Shown here in pieces: positions 52,235 through 60,842 of a stretch of 64,000 nucleotides of DNA (positions are counted from its first letter, which is position 1; every line of letters starts with the position of its first letter). The notes beneath the pieces are model-generated. The model was not told the DNA's origin. It saw only the letters and a list, made by a program, of their open reading frames with translations, and searched no databases. Position numbers and translations under genes: made by a program. The stretch is from Paenibacillus sp. FSL R7-0345 (GTDB lineage Bacteria > Bacillota > Bacilli > Paenibacillales > Paenibacillaceae). Location: assembly GCF_038595055.1 (NCBI RefSeq), contig NZ_CP152002.1, positions 804,001 to 868,000 on the forward strand, written 5' to 3'.

Positions 52235-54520
52235 TTGGCTTGGATGCGGGGAAAATTCACGCGGAGTGTAGCTTATCGCTTATTTGTATCTTATGCTGTG
52301 ATTCTATGTATACCGGTCATACTCAGTCTTATCATATACGGCCAGACCCGTGAGATCGTCAAGCGTGAGATCGTGCTGGCCAGCGGGGCCATGCTTCAGC
52401 AGGTCAGGTACATTGTGGACGGGGAGCTGCTGCAGACGGAGAGTCTGGCTGCCCAGCTGGCGATTCATTCGGATGTGCGCAAATTAATCTCTTCTAAAAC
52501 AGAAAGCGCTTACGGTGTATATGAGATGAAGCAGGAGCTGAACAAGCTGTTGTCGGCGAATGATTTTATACAGGGCATCTACTTGTACTCAAAGCCGCTA
52601 CAGACTGTACTCTCAAGCGAAACCTATGTGAAGGAACAAGACTTCTATGAAATGAAGCTGCAGACGGACACGTTCAGCTATGACAGCTGGCAGGAGCTGA
52701 TTAACGGGGAGCAGACGCGCGGATATGTGATGCTTCCTGTAGAGAATCAGGGGAATGTCGTCTACACTCCGGCGTATGTCCGGTCGCTGACGAAGCAGGG
52801 GAGCTCGGAAACGGCGGGGACGCTGATCATTGCACTCAACTCTGAGAAAATTATGACCATGCTGGGCAATATCGACTGGGTAGACCGCGGCCAGGTGTTC
52901 ATTATGGATACGAACAATCAGGTGCTGATTCAGAATGCAGGCGGGAATACAATCGCTCCTCCTCTGTACCGGGAGTGGAGTGACCGCGGGACCGGGACGT
53001 TTACGGGTTCTTTTGAGGAAGTGGAATCGATGATTACCATTGAATCCTCAGACACCACGGGCTGGAAGTATATCAGTGTGTTTCCGACAAAAGTGTTCTG
53101 GGAACGGGTCGGCACCATCCGTAACCTGAACCTGCTCGGACTACTGCTGTGCTTTGTGATTGGGGGCGCGGTGATCACTTATTTTGCCCGGAAGAATTAT
53201 GATCCGATCAGGCAGCTGGTAAGTGTCTTTTCCCGTAATACGATGCCGCGCAGCGGAGCGTATCTGGATGAATACACCTTTATCCGCAGCAGTGTGCTGG
53301 AGACGATCCGCGAGCGCGATGATATGAACAACAAGCAGGCCCAGCAGCTGCGGGTGCTGAAGGATTATTATCTGGTCAAGCTGCTGAAAGGGCAGACGGA
53401 CCGCAATGTTCCGCTGACGGAGCTGGCGAAGGCTTATCATTTGCCCTGGACGGGGGACGCTTTTGCCGTAATGCTGTTTTATATTGAGAGCAGTGAGGAC
53501 GGAGTAACCGATCTGGCCCTGTCCCAGTTTATCGTTTCGAATATTGTTGCGGATACGGCGGGTGACGGGGTGATGCTCCATTTTACAGATGTGGACGGTA
53601 TGCTGGCAGCGGTGGTTAATGTACATCCCGAGTTCACAGAGCAGTGGAAGGATGATCTGGAGCAGGATTTGGCGAAGGCCGGGGAATTCATTCTCGAGCG
53701 GTATAAGCTCCGGTTCACCGCAGTGGGAAGTGAGCTGCAGAGCGGACTGGACGGGATTCATCAGGCCTTTGTGCAGGCGCTGGAGGCGCAGGAGCACCGG
53801 ATTATGCTAGGGGAGCGGGCGCTGATCTGGTACGGGGATATCAAGCCCGGGGAGAGCAGCTATTTCTTCACTGTGAATGATCAGATGATCCTGATCAACT
53901 TCCTGAAGGCGGAGGAATTCGGCAAGGCGCAGCAGATGATCAGCAACGTGATCGGGCAGGCGTTCCAGTGCGAGGCTTCCCATGAGATGGCCAAATGCGT
54001 ATTGCTGGATCTGGCGACGACGATGATCAAGACCATTCCCGACTCGGAGCAGGCCGGTATCGCCTGGGAGGAATGGCGTCCGCTCAAGCGGCTTCTATCG
54101 TGCTCCACCAAGGCGGAGTTTGAGCAGGAGCTGCTGGATATTTTTGAACGGGTATGCGGGCTGCTGAAGAGTAAGCAGAATAATCAGGCCAACACCGGCA
54201 TCAGCGAGAAGATTATTGATTTTGTGCAGAAGAATTATAATGACAAAAACCTCAGTGTTGCTCTCATCGGCGATGAGTTCCGGCTGACTCCGCAGTACGT
54301 ATCCCGCCTGTTTCGTGAGCAGACAGGAGAGACAGGACTGCACGACTATATTAACCATACCCGGGTGGAAGCAGCCAAGTCGCTGCTCGTGGAGGGAGTC
54401 AGTATCGACGAGACAGCGGCCAGGGTCGGATTCGCCAGCAGCCATGCGCTGATCCGGGTGTTCAAGAAATACGAGGGGATCACCCCCGGCAAGTACAGGA
54501 CGATTCAGGAGCAGGCTTAA
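52235..54520 (+). CDS. Membrane-bound Cache-type sensor with AraC DNA-binding domain
   Basis: 761 residues from TTG 52235 (GGGGAT 7 bases before; ATG 52244 is possible). Layout: membrane helix ~12-34 (LFVSYAVILCIPVILSLIIY), extracellular Cache-like domain ~40-295, second helix ~300-320 (LNLLGLLLCFVIGGAVITYF), a helical linker and middle domain, and a C-terminal AraC pair (~665-755: LSVALIGDEFRLTPQYVSRL, then GVSIDETAARVGFASSHALI and GITPGKYR). This one-protein sensor-regulator design is common in Paenibacillus next to LplB/YtcP/YtcQ transporters. It precedes such an importer by 325 bases on the same strand, so it probably activates it in response to the sugar. Confidence 0.9.
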   Translation: MAWMRGKFTRSVAYRLFVSYAVILCIPVILSLIIYGQTREIVKREIVLASGAMLQQVRYIVDGELLQTESLAAQLAIHSDVRKLISSKTESAYGVYEMKQELNKLLSANDFIQGIYLYSKPLQTVLSSETYVKEQDFYEMKLQTDTFSYDSWQELINGEQTRGYVMLPVENQGNVVYTPAYVRSLTKQGSSETAGTLIIALNSEKIMTMLGNIDWVDRGQVFIMDTNNQVLIQNAGGNTIAPPLYREWSDRGTGTFTGSFEEVESMITIESSDTTGWKYISVFPTKVFWERVGTIRNLNLLGLLLCFVIGGAVITYFARKNYDPIRQLVSVFSRNTMPRSGAYLDEYTFIRSSVLETIRERDDMNNKQAQQLRVLKDYYLVKLLKGQTDRNVPLTELAKAYHLPWTGDAFAVMLFYIESSEDGVTDLALSQFIVSNIVADTAGDGVMLHFTDVDGMLAAVVNVHPEFTEQWKDDLEQDLAKAGEFILERYKLRFTAVGSELQSGLDGIHQAFVQALEAQEHRIMLGERALIWYGDIKPGESSYFFTVNDQMILINFLKAEEFGKAQQMISNVIGQAFQCEASHEMAKCVLLDLATTMIKTIPDSEQAGIAWEEWRPLKRLLSCSTKAEFEQELLDIFERVCGLLKSKQNNQANTGISEKIIDFVQKNYNDKNLSVALIGDEFRLTPQYVSRLFREQTGETGLHDYINHTRVEAAKSLLVEGVSIDETAARVGFASSHALIRVFKKYEGITPGKYRTIQEQA

Positions 54521-54531
54521 GTTTTTATATA

Positions 54532-54575
54532 GAAAAAAGATGGTCACCGAAGCAGACCGGGGCCATCTTTTTTTA
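54532..54575 (+). terminator. Rho-independent terminator after the Cache-AraC gene
   Basis: Stem aaaaaagatgg / ccatctttttt around a GC-rich loop, followed by more T. Confidence 0.8.
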
Positions 54576-54634
54576 GAATAAGAATGTATATGTTTCCGGG
54601 GTACCCACAAAGTACCTGAGTCAACTTCCATGTT

Positions 54635-54660
54635 AAGGCCCCACTTTGTGGGGTTATTTT
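54635..54660 (+). terminator. Second hairpin before the sugar importer operon
   Basis: Stem ccccac / gtgggg with a 3-base loop, then TTATTTTG. It could be a weak terminator or a leader hairpin. The importer's promoter must lie downstream in 54661-54830 if it terminates. Confidence 0.4.
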
Positions 54661-54845
54661 GCGTTCGTACAAGTGCTATTCGTCAAAAAGTCCATCATAT
54701 TCAAAATATCAACCGCCAAATCACGGGTTTCGTACATCATTTTGCTTAATGAACATTGTTGCATAGGGGGAGGACGGGTTACATTCGGAATGTAAACGGA
54801 TTCAAATTGGACAGGATGAATTTCTATTAAGGAAGTGATCGCATA

Positions 54846-55805
54846 ATGGCAGCTCAGCCGCAAATCACTAGGGCAGCCCGCAAGCAGCTTAAGACGAAGG
54901 GCCAGGTACCGCTGTGGAAACACGTTAAGCAGGAATGGAAGCTTTATTCGTTCCTGGTCATTCCCGTACTTTATTTTCTGATTTTTAAGTACGCTCCGAT
55001 GCTGGGGAATATTATTGCGTTCCGCAAGTACAGAGGCGGGCCGAATATTTTGGGGACGGAATGGGTCGGCTTTACTTACTTTGAGATGTTTATGAAGGAC
55101 CCGACCTTCTGGCGGGCGTTCTTCAACGATCTGACGCTAAGCGTGAGCTACCTGGTGGTTAAGTTCCCGCTGACTCTGCTGTTTGCGCTTCTGCTAAATG
55201 AAATCCGCAGGCTCAAATGGAAAAAGTTCGTCCAGACCGTATCCTATCTCCCGCATTTTATCTCCATGGTTATCGTGGCCGGAATGCTCAAGGAGATTCT
55301 GTCCTTAACGGGGCCGGTCAACAGTCTGTTAGCAGGAATCGGACTTGAGAAAATAGCCTTTATCTCCCTTCCGGAATGGTTCACACCGATTTATGTTACC
55401 TCCGGGGTGTGGCAGGGGCTGGGCTGGGGAACGATCCTCTATCTTGCGGCGATGACCAGCATCGACCCGGCTCTGTATGAAGCAGCCAAAATGGACGGGG
55501 CCAACCGGATGCACCTGGCTAAGCACGTTACGATTCCCGGCATTCTGCCGACGGTGATGGTGCTCCTGATTCTCGATATCGGCAGCATTTTAAGCTCTAA
55601 CTTTGAAAAAATCCTGCTCCTCTACAATCCGCTCACCTATGAAACGGCAGATGTCGTCTCCACCTATGTGTACCGGATGGGGATCACCGGCGGCAATTTC
55701 AGCTACGCGACCGCGGTGGGGCTGTTCGAGGGCATTATCGGGCTGATTCTGGTAACGACGGCCAATGCGGTGTCCAGGCGGACTACGAAATCAAGCTTAT
55801 GGTAG
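54846..55805 (+). CDS. Sugar ABC importer permease (LplB/YteP type)
   Basis: 319 residues; ATG 54846 follows AAGGAAGTG. Six membrane helices, beginning with LYSFLVIPVLYFLIFKYAPM, and a long basic N-terminus typical of LplB-like permeases. The coupling (EAA) loop is EAAKMDGANRMHLAKHVTIP from residue 212, which docks with the ATPase. The second permease starts 15 bases later and the binding protein follows, but no ATPase gene is in the cluster, so a shared MsmX-type ATPase is expected. In Bacillus the same permease class imports rhamnogalacturonan fragments; the substrate here is inferred only. Confidence 0.92.
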   Translation: MAAQPQITRAARKQLKTKGQVPLWKHVKQEWKLYSFLVIPVLYFLIFKYAPMLGNIIAFRKYRGGPNILGTEWVGFTYFEMFMKDPTFWRAFFNDLTLSVSYLVVKFPLTLLFALLLNEIRRLKWKKFVQTVSYLPHFISMVIVAGMLKEILSLTGPVNSLLAGIGLEKIAFISLPEWFTPIYVTSGVWQGLGWGTILYLAAMTSIDPALYEAAKMDGANRMHLAKHVTIPGILPTVMVLLILDIGSILSSNFEKILLLYNPLTYETADVVSTYVYRMGITGGNFSYATAVGLFEGIIGLILVTTANAVSRRTTKSSLW

Positions 55806-55820
55806 AAAGGAGCAAAGAAT

Positions 55821-56693
55821 ATGAAACGTAGCCCCACCTTCAGTTTGTTTAACATCATTAACAGTATTTTTATGATCTTGATCGTGATCTTTACCCTCTA
55901 TCCGTTCGTCTATCTCGTGGCCCAGTCCTTCAGCTCGGAGGCGGCTATTTATGCAGGTAAGGTGTCGGTTTTTCCAGTGGAGTTCACTGCGAATACGTAT
56001 AAGGTCATTTTGAGTAAGCCTGACTTCTTCTTATATTACTGGAACACGATTGTGTATTCTGTAACGGGTACTTTTATAGCTGTAGCTGCAACCGCTGTCA
56101 TGTCTTACCCGCTCTCCAAAGATAAGCTGCGGCTGAATAAGTTTTTTATACCCTTCGTGCTGTTTACGATGTATTTCGGCGGCGGGCTGATCCCCAACTA
56201 CATTCTGGTCGCCAAAACCTTAGGGATGAGAGACTCCATCTGGGCCATCGTCATTCCGGGTGCGATCAGCGCGTTCAATGTCATTCTGATGAAAACGTTC
56301 TTCGCCGGTCTGCCGGGTGAGCTGGAGGAAGCGGGGCGTGTAGACGGGCTGGGGGTATTCGGGATTTTTATGCGGATTATTCTGCCGCTGTCCAAGCCGA
56401 TTTTGGTCACCATTATGCTGTTCGTAATGGTTGGGATGTGGAACAACTGGTTCGGACCGTCCCTGTACCTGCAGAGTAAGGAGAAGTGGCCGGTCGCGCT
56501 ATATCTGAAACAAATAATTGATAATGCGATCAGTCCGACGGAAATTGGAGCGACCTCCGATCAGACCAGCCAGATTGCTGCAAGTGTAAAATCGACTGCC
56601 ATGGTGCTTACGTCACTGCCAATTATTTGTATCTATCCTTTTGTCCAAAAATATTTCGTGCAGGGCATGATGATCGGGGCCGTCAAAGGATAA
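55821..56693 (+). CDS. Sugar ABC importer permease (LplC/YtcP type)
   Basis: 290 residues; ATG 55821 follows AAAGGAGC. Six membrane helices, first IINSIFMILIVIFTLYPFVY. The EAA loop is ELEEAGRVDGLGVFGIFMRI (Glu169 onward). The C-terminal stretch FVQKYFVQGMMIGAVKG is typical of LplC/YtcP permeases. It pairs with the preceding permease to form the membrane channel for an oligosaccharide. A 70-base gap with a strong ribosome site leads to the lipoprotein gene. Confidence 0.92.
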   Translation: MKRSPTFSLFNIINSIFMILIVIFTLYPFVYLVAQSFSSEAAIYAGKVSVFPVEFTANTYKVILSKPDFFLYYWNTIVYSVTGTFIAVAATAVMSYPLSKDKLRLNKFFIPFVLFTMYFGGGLIPNYILVAKTLGMRDSIWAIVIPGAISAFNVILMKTFFAGLPGELEEAGRVDGLGVFGIFMRIILPLSKPILVTIMLFVMVGMWNNWFGPSLYLQSKEKWPVALYLKQIIDNAISPTEIGATSDQTSQIAASVKSTAMVLTSLPIICIYPFVQKYFVQGMMIGAVKG

Positions 56694-56763
56694 CGGTATA
56701 ACCGGAAGCGCGTGCTGCGTTTCCGTACTATACAAAGCTTGAACCATAAAGGGGAGGCACAAT

Positions 56764-58446
56764 ATGAAATTTACAAAAACAGTTGGCATGGGGATGATGG
56801 CACTGCTGCTTGTTGTTTCAACAGCCTGTTCATCCGGTAACAACGGCGCATCGAGTACAGAAAAGCCTGCGGGGACAACCGCTGCAAATGCAGGCTCGTC
56901 TAATGCGGAAGCGGGTGCGGCGGAGGATTATACTTTTGGCGCAGGCCAGACGTTCCATTCCAATGAGCCTGTCAGCTACTCGATGATGTACAGCGACCAT
57001 GAGAACTATCCGTATAAAGCGGACTGGAGACTGTGGAGCGCGATTCAGGAGAAAACGAACGTAACCTTCGACCTGTCGATTACAGCCAGAACCGAATACG
57101 AAAATCAGAAATCCCTACTGGTTAACAGCGGTGACGCGCCATACATTATTCCTAAAACCTATGATGAATCCGCGTTTGTAGCATCCGGCCAGATCGTTCC
57201 GGTCAGTGACTGGGTCCAGTACATGCCGAACTATACCAAGGCGGTCAAGGACTGGGGCATGGAAGAGGATCTGAAGATGAAGCTGCGGGATGACGGCAAG
57301 TATTACCTGCTTCCGGGTATGTGGGAGATTGCGGGCGGAGGTTACTCGTATATTATCCGTAAGGATGTTTTTGAGGCAGCCGGAGTGGATGTAGAGGGTG
57401 AGCAGGGCAACTGGACGTATGAGGAGTTTGCTGCAGCCTTGAAAAAGGTAAAAGATTTCACGGGTTCCCAGTACGTCATTTCCGACCAGTTCAAAGGTGA
57501 GTCTGCCCTGAATATCGCAGCTGTACAATATGGCGTGACCGCTGGTTGGGGGATTTCCAACGGACTGACGTTTGATAACGACAAGCAGCAATTTGTTTTT
57601 GCCGATAACTCGGATGATTTCAAAAGCTTCGTCGGCTACTTCAGCAAGCTCGTGAGCGACGGCATTCTGGACCCTGAAACGTTCACCCAGGAGGACGATG
57701 CGGCGCAGGCGAAGTTCTTCAAAGGTGACACCTACGCGATCAGCGGCGTGTACCAGGTACTGGCCGACTTCAAGAGCAAGATGCAGGACCCGAATGCTGA
57801 ATTGTATATGATTACTCAACCGGGCGGGCCGAAAGGCAAGCTGCAGATCGAGAACTCACGGCTGGAGAACGGGATCATGATCAGCCAGAATGCGCTGGAT
57901 GACCTGGGTGAAGAGGAATTCATCAAAATGCTCCGTTTCATTGACTGGTTCTGGTATTCCAATGAAGGCCAGATGCTGAGCCTGTGGGGTGTGGAAGGCG
58001 AGACGTACACGCTTGATGCAGACGGCAATGTGGTGCTGAATCCGGATATTTACTATAACGGAATGAACGAAGGCGCTCCTAAGCAGCTGAACGTTGATTA
58101 CGGCTTCGCCGGAGGGATGTTCGCTTACGGCGGCTCGGAGAAGCTCCGCTTGTCCAAAATGACCGAAGGCGAGCGCGACTTCATGACCCGCATCCAGGAG
58201 ACGCGTGAGACGCGCAAGCTGATCCCGCCGATTATGGCGACGGCTGAGGAAAGCGAGCAGATGAAGCTGATCTCCACCCCGCTCATGGACTACGTCAAAA
58301 CGATGACCCTGAAATTCGCCACCGGCCAGGAAAGCCTGGACAACTGGGATAACTACAAAGCCCAGGTAGAGGCTAACGGCAGCACGCGTTATACGGAGCT
58401 GGCGAACGAGATTTTTGTGAAGACTAAGAGTTTGTTGGGATATTAG
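56764..58446 (+). CDS. Sugar ABC importer solute-binding lipoprotein (LplA/YtcQ type)
   Basis: 560 residues; ATG 56764 follows GGGGAGG. The lipoprotein signal ends VVSTAC with Cys22 as lipid site, followed by a low-complexity Ser/Asn/Ala linker. The mature protein has the large cluster-B/D binding fold: WRLWSAIQEKTNVTFDLSIT, KSLLVNSGDAPYII, YSYIIRKDVFEAAGVD, and FIDWFWYSNEGQMLSLWGVE, YTLDADGNV. Length matches YtcQ/LplA-type proteins (~500-560). It captures the sugar outside the cell and delivers it to the two permeases. The operon ends in a strong terminator. The ligand is not deducible. Confidence 0.92.
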   Translation: MKFTKTVGMGMMALLLVVSTACSSGNNGASSTEKPAGTTAANAGSSNAEAGAAEDYTFGAGQTFHSNEPVSYSMMYSDHENYPYKADWRLWSAIQEKTNVTFDLSITARTEYENQKSLLVNSGDAPYIIPKTYDESAFVASGQIVPVSDWVQYMPNYTKAVKDWGMEEDLKMKLRDDGKYYLLPGMWEIAGGGYSYIIRKDVFEAAGVDVEGEQGNWTYEEFAAALKKVKDFTGSQYVISDQFKGESALNIAAVQYGVTAGWGISNGLTFDNDKQQFVFADNSDDFKSFVGYFSKLVSDGILDPETFTQEDDAAQAKFFKGDTYAISGVYQVLADFKSKMQDPNAELYMITQPGGPKGKLQIENSRLENGIMISQNALDDLGEEEFIKMLRFIDWFWYSNEGQMLSLWGVEGETYTLDADGNVVLNPDIYYNGMNEGAPKQLNVDYGFAGGMFAYGGSEKLRLSKMTEGERDFMTRIQETRETRKLIPPIMATAEESEQMKLISTPLMDYVKTMTLKFATGQESLDNWDNYKAQVEANGSTRYTELANEIFVKTKSLLGY

Positions 58447-58461
58447 AATTATTGGATTGTG

Positions 58462-58508
58462 AAAGGCCAGGCGCCGCTTCCCAAGGGAGGGGCGCTTGGC
58501 CTTTTTTT
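58462..58508 (+). terminator. Rho-independent terminator of the sugar importer operon
   Basis: Stem aaggccaggcgcc / ggcgcttggcctt (one G-T pair) with a 15-base loop and TTTTTTT. Confidence 0.85.
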
Positions 58509-58643
58509 GATGGATATGTGGGGGAATAGAGGGAAAAGAGGATTAAAGGAATGGTTAAAAGGGGGAGGTATAGGATTGGCGTTTAGGTGGCGGGATTTGC
58601 GGAGTGAGGGGAGTGGGAGTAACAAGAGTAATAAGAATAGCGG

Positions 58644-58943
58644 GAAATGAGAGGCAAAAATGCCTTTGATTTGGGCGAAGTTGGCGGAATGTGTGAAATG
58701 AGAGGCAAAAATGCCTTTGATTTGGGCGCAGATGGCGGAATGTGAGAAATGAGAGGCAAAAATGCCTTTGATTTGGGCGTAGACGGCGGAATGTGAGAAA
58801 TGAGAGGCAAAAATGCCCTTGATTTGGGCGCAGATGGTGGAATGTGCGAAATGAGAGGCAAAAATGTCTTTGATTTGAGCGCAGATGGCGGAATGTGTGA
58901 AATGAGAGGCAAAAATGCCTTTGATTTGGGCGCAGGTAGGCGC
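58644..58943 (+). repeat. Array 2 of the 51-bp tandem repeat (five full units and a partial)
   Basis: Units start at 58644, 58695, 58746, 58797, 58848 and 58899 (partial). The consensus unit is GAAATGAGAGGCAAAAATGC, then CTTTGATTTGGGCGCAGATG, then GCGGAATGTGT. It shares the AGGCAAAAATGCCTTTGATT core, GGCGGAA and GAAAT with array 1, at almost the same spacing, but the second hairpin of array 1 is absent. On the + strand TGA codons interrupt the frame in some units; the minus frame is open. It lies between convergent genes. Confidence 0.92.
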
Positions 58944-59010
58944 AAGCGAGCGAGCCGGTAACCGACTCAGTCCGTGCCGATCCCATCAGTATCGCCCCCC
59001 CCACGGATGC

Positions 59011-59048
59011 AAAAAAAAGCGGATACCCCCAAAAGGGGAGTATCCGCA
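59011..59048 (-). terminator. Rho-independent terminator of the ABC exporter operon
   Basis: Read on the minus strand: gcggatac and gtatccgc arms with an inner cccc / gggg pair and one bulge, followed by eight T. Confidence 0.85.
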
Positions 59049-59066
59049 CTACCTACAAAGTAAACT

Positions 59067-60842
59067 CTAAGCTTCCATCTTCTGCGCCGTGTAGAGCCGG
59101 TGGTAAAGGCCCTTACGTGCAAGCAGCTCCTCATGCGAGCCGCTTTCGGCGATACCCTTGTTGGCCACGTACATAATGCGGTCGCAGTTCTTCACGGTCG
59201 ACAGGCGGTGCGCGATGATGAACGAGGTGCGGCCTTTGAGCAGCTCGTTCAGTCCCTTTTGCAGCAGCCGCTCGGTCTTGGCATCGATCGAGGAGGTCGC
59301 CTCATCCAGAATAAGAATGCGCGGGTCAGCCAGCAGCGTTCTGGCGAACGAGATCAGCTGGCGCTGACCTTGCGAGAGCTTGGAGCCGCGCTCGTTGACC
59401 TCGGTCATATAGCCCTGTTCGAACTCGCGGATGAATTCATCGGCGCAGACGGTTTTGGCTGCGGCGATCACTTCCTCCTCGGTGGCATCCAGCTTACCGT
59501 AACGGATATTGTCCAGGATCGTTCCCGAGAAAATAAAGCTGTCCTGCAGCATGATGCCCATCTGGCTACGCAAGGACTTCATGGTTACCCCGGCAATGTC
59601 CTCGCCGTCGATCAGAATCCGGCCGCCTGTTAGGTTGTAGAACCGGGAAATCAGATTGACGACGGTGGTTTTACCGGCACCGGTTGGTCCAACCAGAGCC
59701 ACACTTTCGCCGGCCTTGACGTCAAAGGAGATGTTCTCCAGAATGTTCAGCCCCGGATCATAGGCAAAGGTTACATCGTCGAAGGTCACCTGACCGCGGG
59801 CTGGCGGCAGCGCTTTTGCGCCCGGAAGGTCGCTGACCGTAACCGGCTCATCCAGCGTTTCGAAGATCCGCTCCAGATAAGCGACGGCGTTGATGAAGCT
59901 GTTGTACAAGTTGGATAAGTTAAGGATCGGCTGCCAGAAACGGGCCGCATAGCTGCTCATTGCGAGAATGACCCCGAAGGTGACATCCTGCGGGCTCAGC
60001 GTCAGTAGGCCGACCAGATAGATCAGCGTCATAACCGTTGTAGCCAGATTATCGACGGTGAACGGGATCAGCGAGTTATACCGCAAAGCCCGCATCCACT
60101 CCATCCGGAAATTGCCGGCGAGCTTGGTGAAGATGCCTTCATTGCGCTGCTCGCGCGAGAACATCTGGGTAACACCAATCCCGCTGATGCTCTCTTGCAG
60201 ATAGGCATTTAGATTAGAGCTTTTATTGGAAACGGCTTGCCAGGCACGGCGCTGCTTGTTTTTGATCAGCAGCATGATGCCGAGGAACACAGGCAGCCCG
60301 GCCAGCGTAACGAACGAGAGCCGGACATCGACCGCGAACATGAAGGCGGCGATGAAGATCAGGTTCACAATCTCCAGAATAAAGTTGATAATCCCGTTGG
60401 ACAGAACGTCGGAAACGGCGTTGACGTAGTTGACTACCCGGATCAGGATTTTACCCTGCGGACGGTCATCATAATACTTGAACGGCAGCTCCTGCAGATG
60501 CTTGAACAGATCCGTCCGGATATCAAAAATAATATCCTGCCCGACCTTGGTCATAATCCGTGAGCGGACCGTTGCCAGCACAACGCTGACCACAATCGTC
60601 AGCAGCATGAGTGCCGACCAGCCGATCAGCGCACCCTTGGCTTTGGCCGGGATCGTTACGTCAACCACATGCTGCATAATCAGCGGTGCTGAAAGGGAGA
60701 TAGCCGCGGACACGGCGCTCAGGATGAATGCGATAATCATCGGTTTCTTTTTACGCCGGATATAGATCATGGCCCGCCGGAAATGCTTGATATTAAACGG
60801 CGACTCCAGATTCTCATCGACGTCGAATCTATTCCTTGCCAC
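59067..60842 (-). CDS. ABC exporter half-transporter, catalytically intact partner
   Basis: 591 residues on the minus strand from GTG 60842, with AGGTGAG upstream inside the preceding gene; the two genes overlap by 14 bases. Six membrane helices (residues ~30-320) are followed by an ATPase domain: Walker A GPTGAGKTT, signature LSQGQRQL, Walker B ILILDEATSSID with the catalytic Glu, and H-loop IAHRLSTV. The signature has Gln where most have Gly (LSGGQ), while the partner has the reverse pattern. Together they make one competent and one degenerate ATP site, as in BmrCD- or TM287/288-type multidrug exporters. The cargo is not deducible. Confidence 0.93.
   Translation of the reverse strand: MARNRFDVDENLESPFNIKHFRRAMIYIRRKKKPMIIAFILSAVSAAISLSAPLIMQHVVDVTIPAKAKGALIGWSALMLLTIVVSVVLATVRSRIMTKVGQDIIFDIRTDLFKHLQELPFKYYDDRPQGKILIRVVNYVNAVSDVLSNGIINFILEIVNLIFIAAFMFAVDVRLSFVTLAGLPVFLGIMLLIKNKQRRAWQAVSNKSSNLNAYLQESISGIGVTQMFSREQRNEGIFTKLAGNFRMEWMRALRYNSLIPFTVDNLATTVMTLIYLVGLLTLSPQDVTFGVILAMSSYAARFWQPILNLSNLYNSFINAVAYLERIFETLDEPVTVSDLPGAKALPPARGQVTFDDVTFAYDPGLNILENISFDVKAGESVALVGPTGAGKTTVVNLISRFYNLTGGRILIDGEDIAGVTMKSLRSQMGIMLQDSFIFSGTILDNIRYGKLDATEEEVIAAAKTVCADEFIREFEQGYMTEVNERGSKLSQGQRQLISFARTLLADPRILILDEATSSIDAKTERLLQKGLNELLKGRTSFIIAHRLSTVKNCDRIMYVANKGIAESGSHEELLARKGLYHRLYTAQKMEA

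Noticed and set aside
47450..58943. CRISPR array
   Set aside because: The 51-base units are similar along their whole length; there are no short identical repeats separated by unique spacers and no cas genes nearby.
58555..59049. Minus-strand 164-residue repeat protein across array 2
   Set aside because: The corresponding minus frame in array 1 contains a stop, the start lacks a ribosome site, and the exporter operon terminator lies within the frame.
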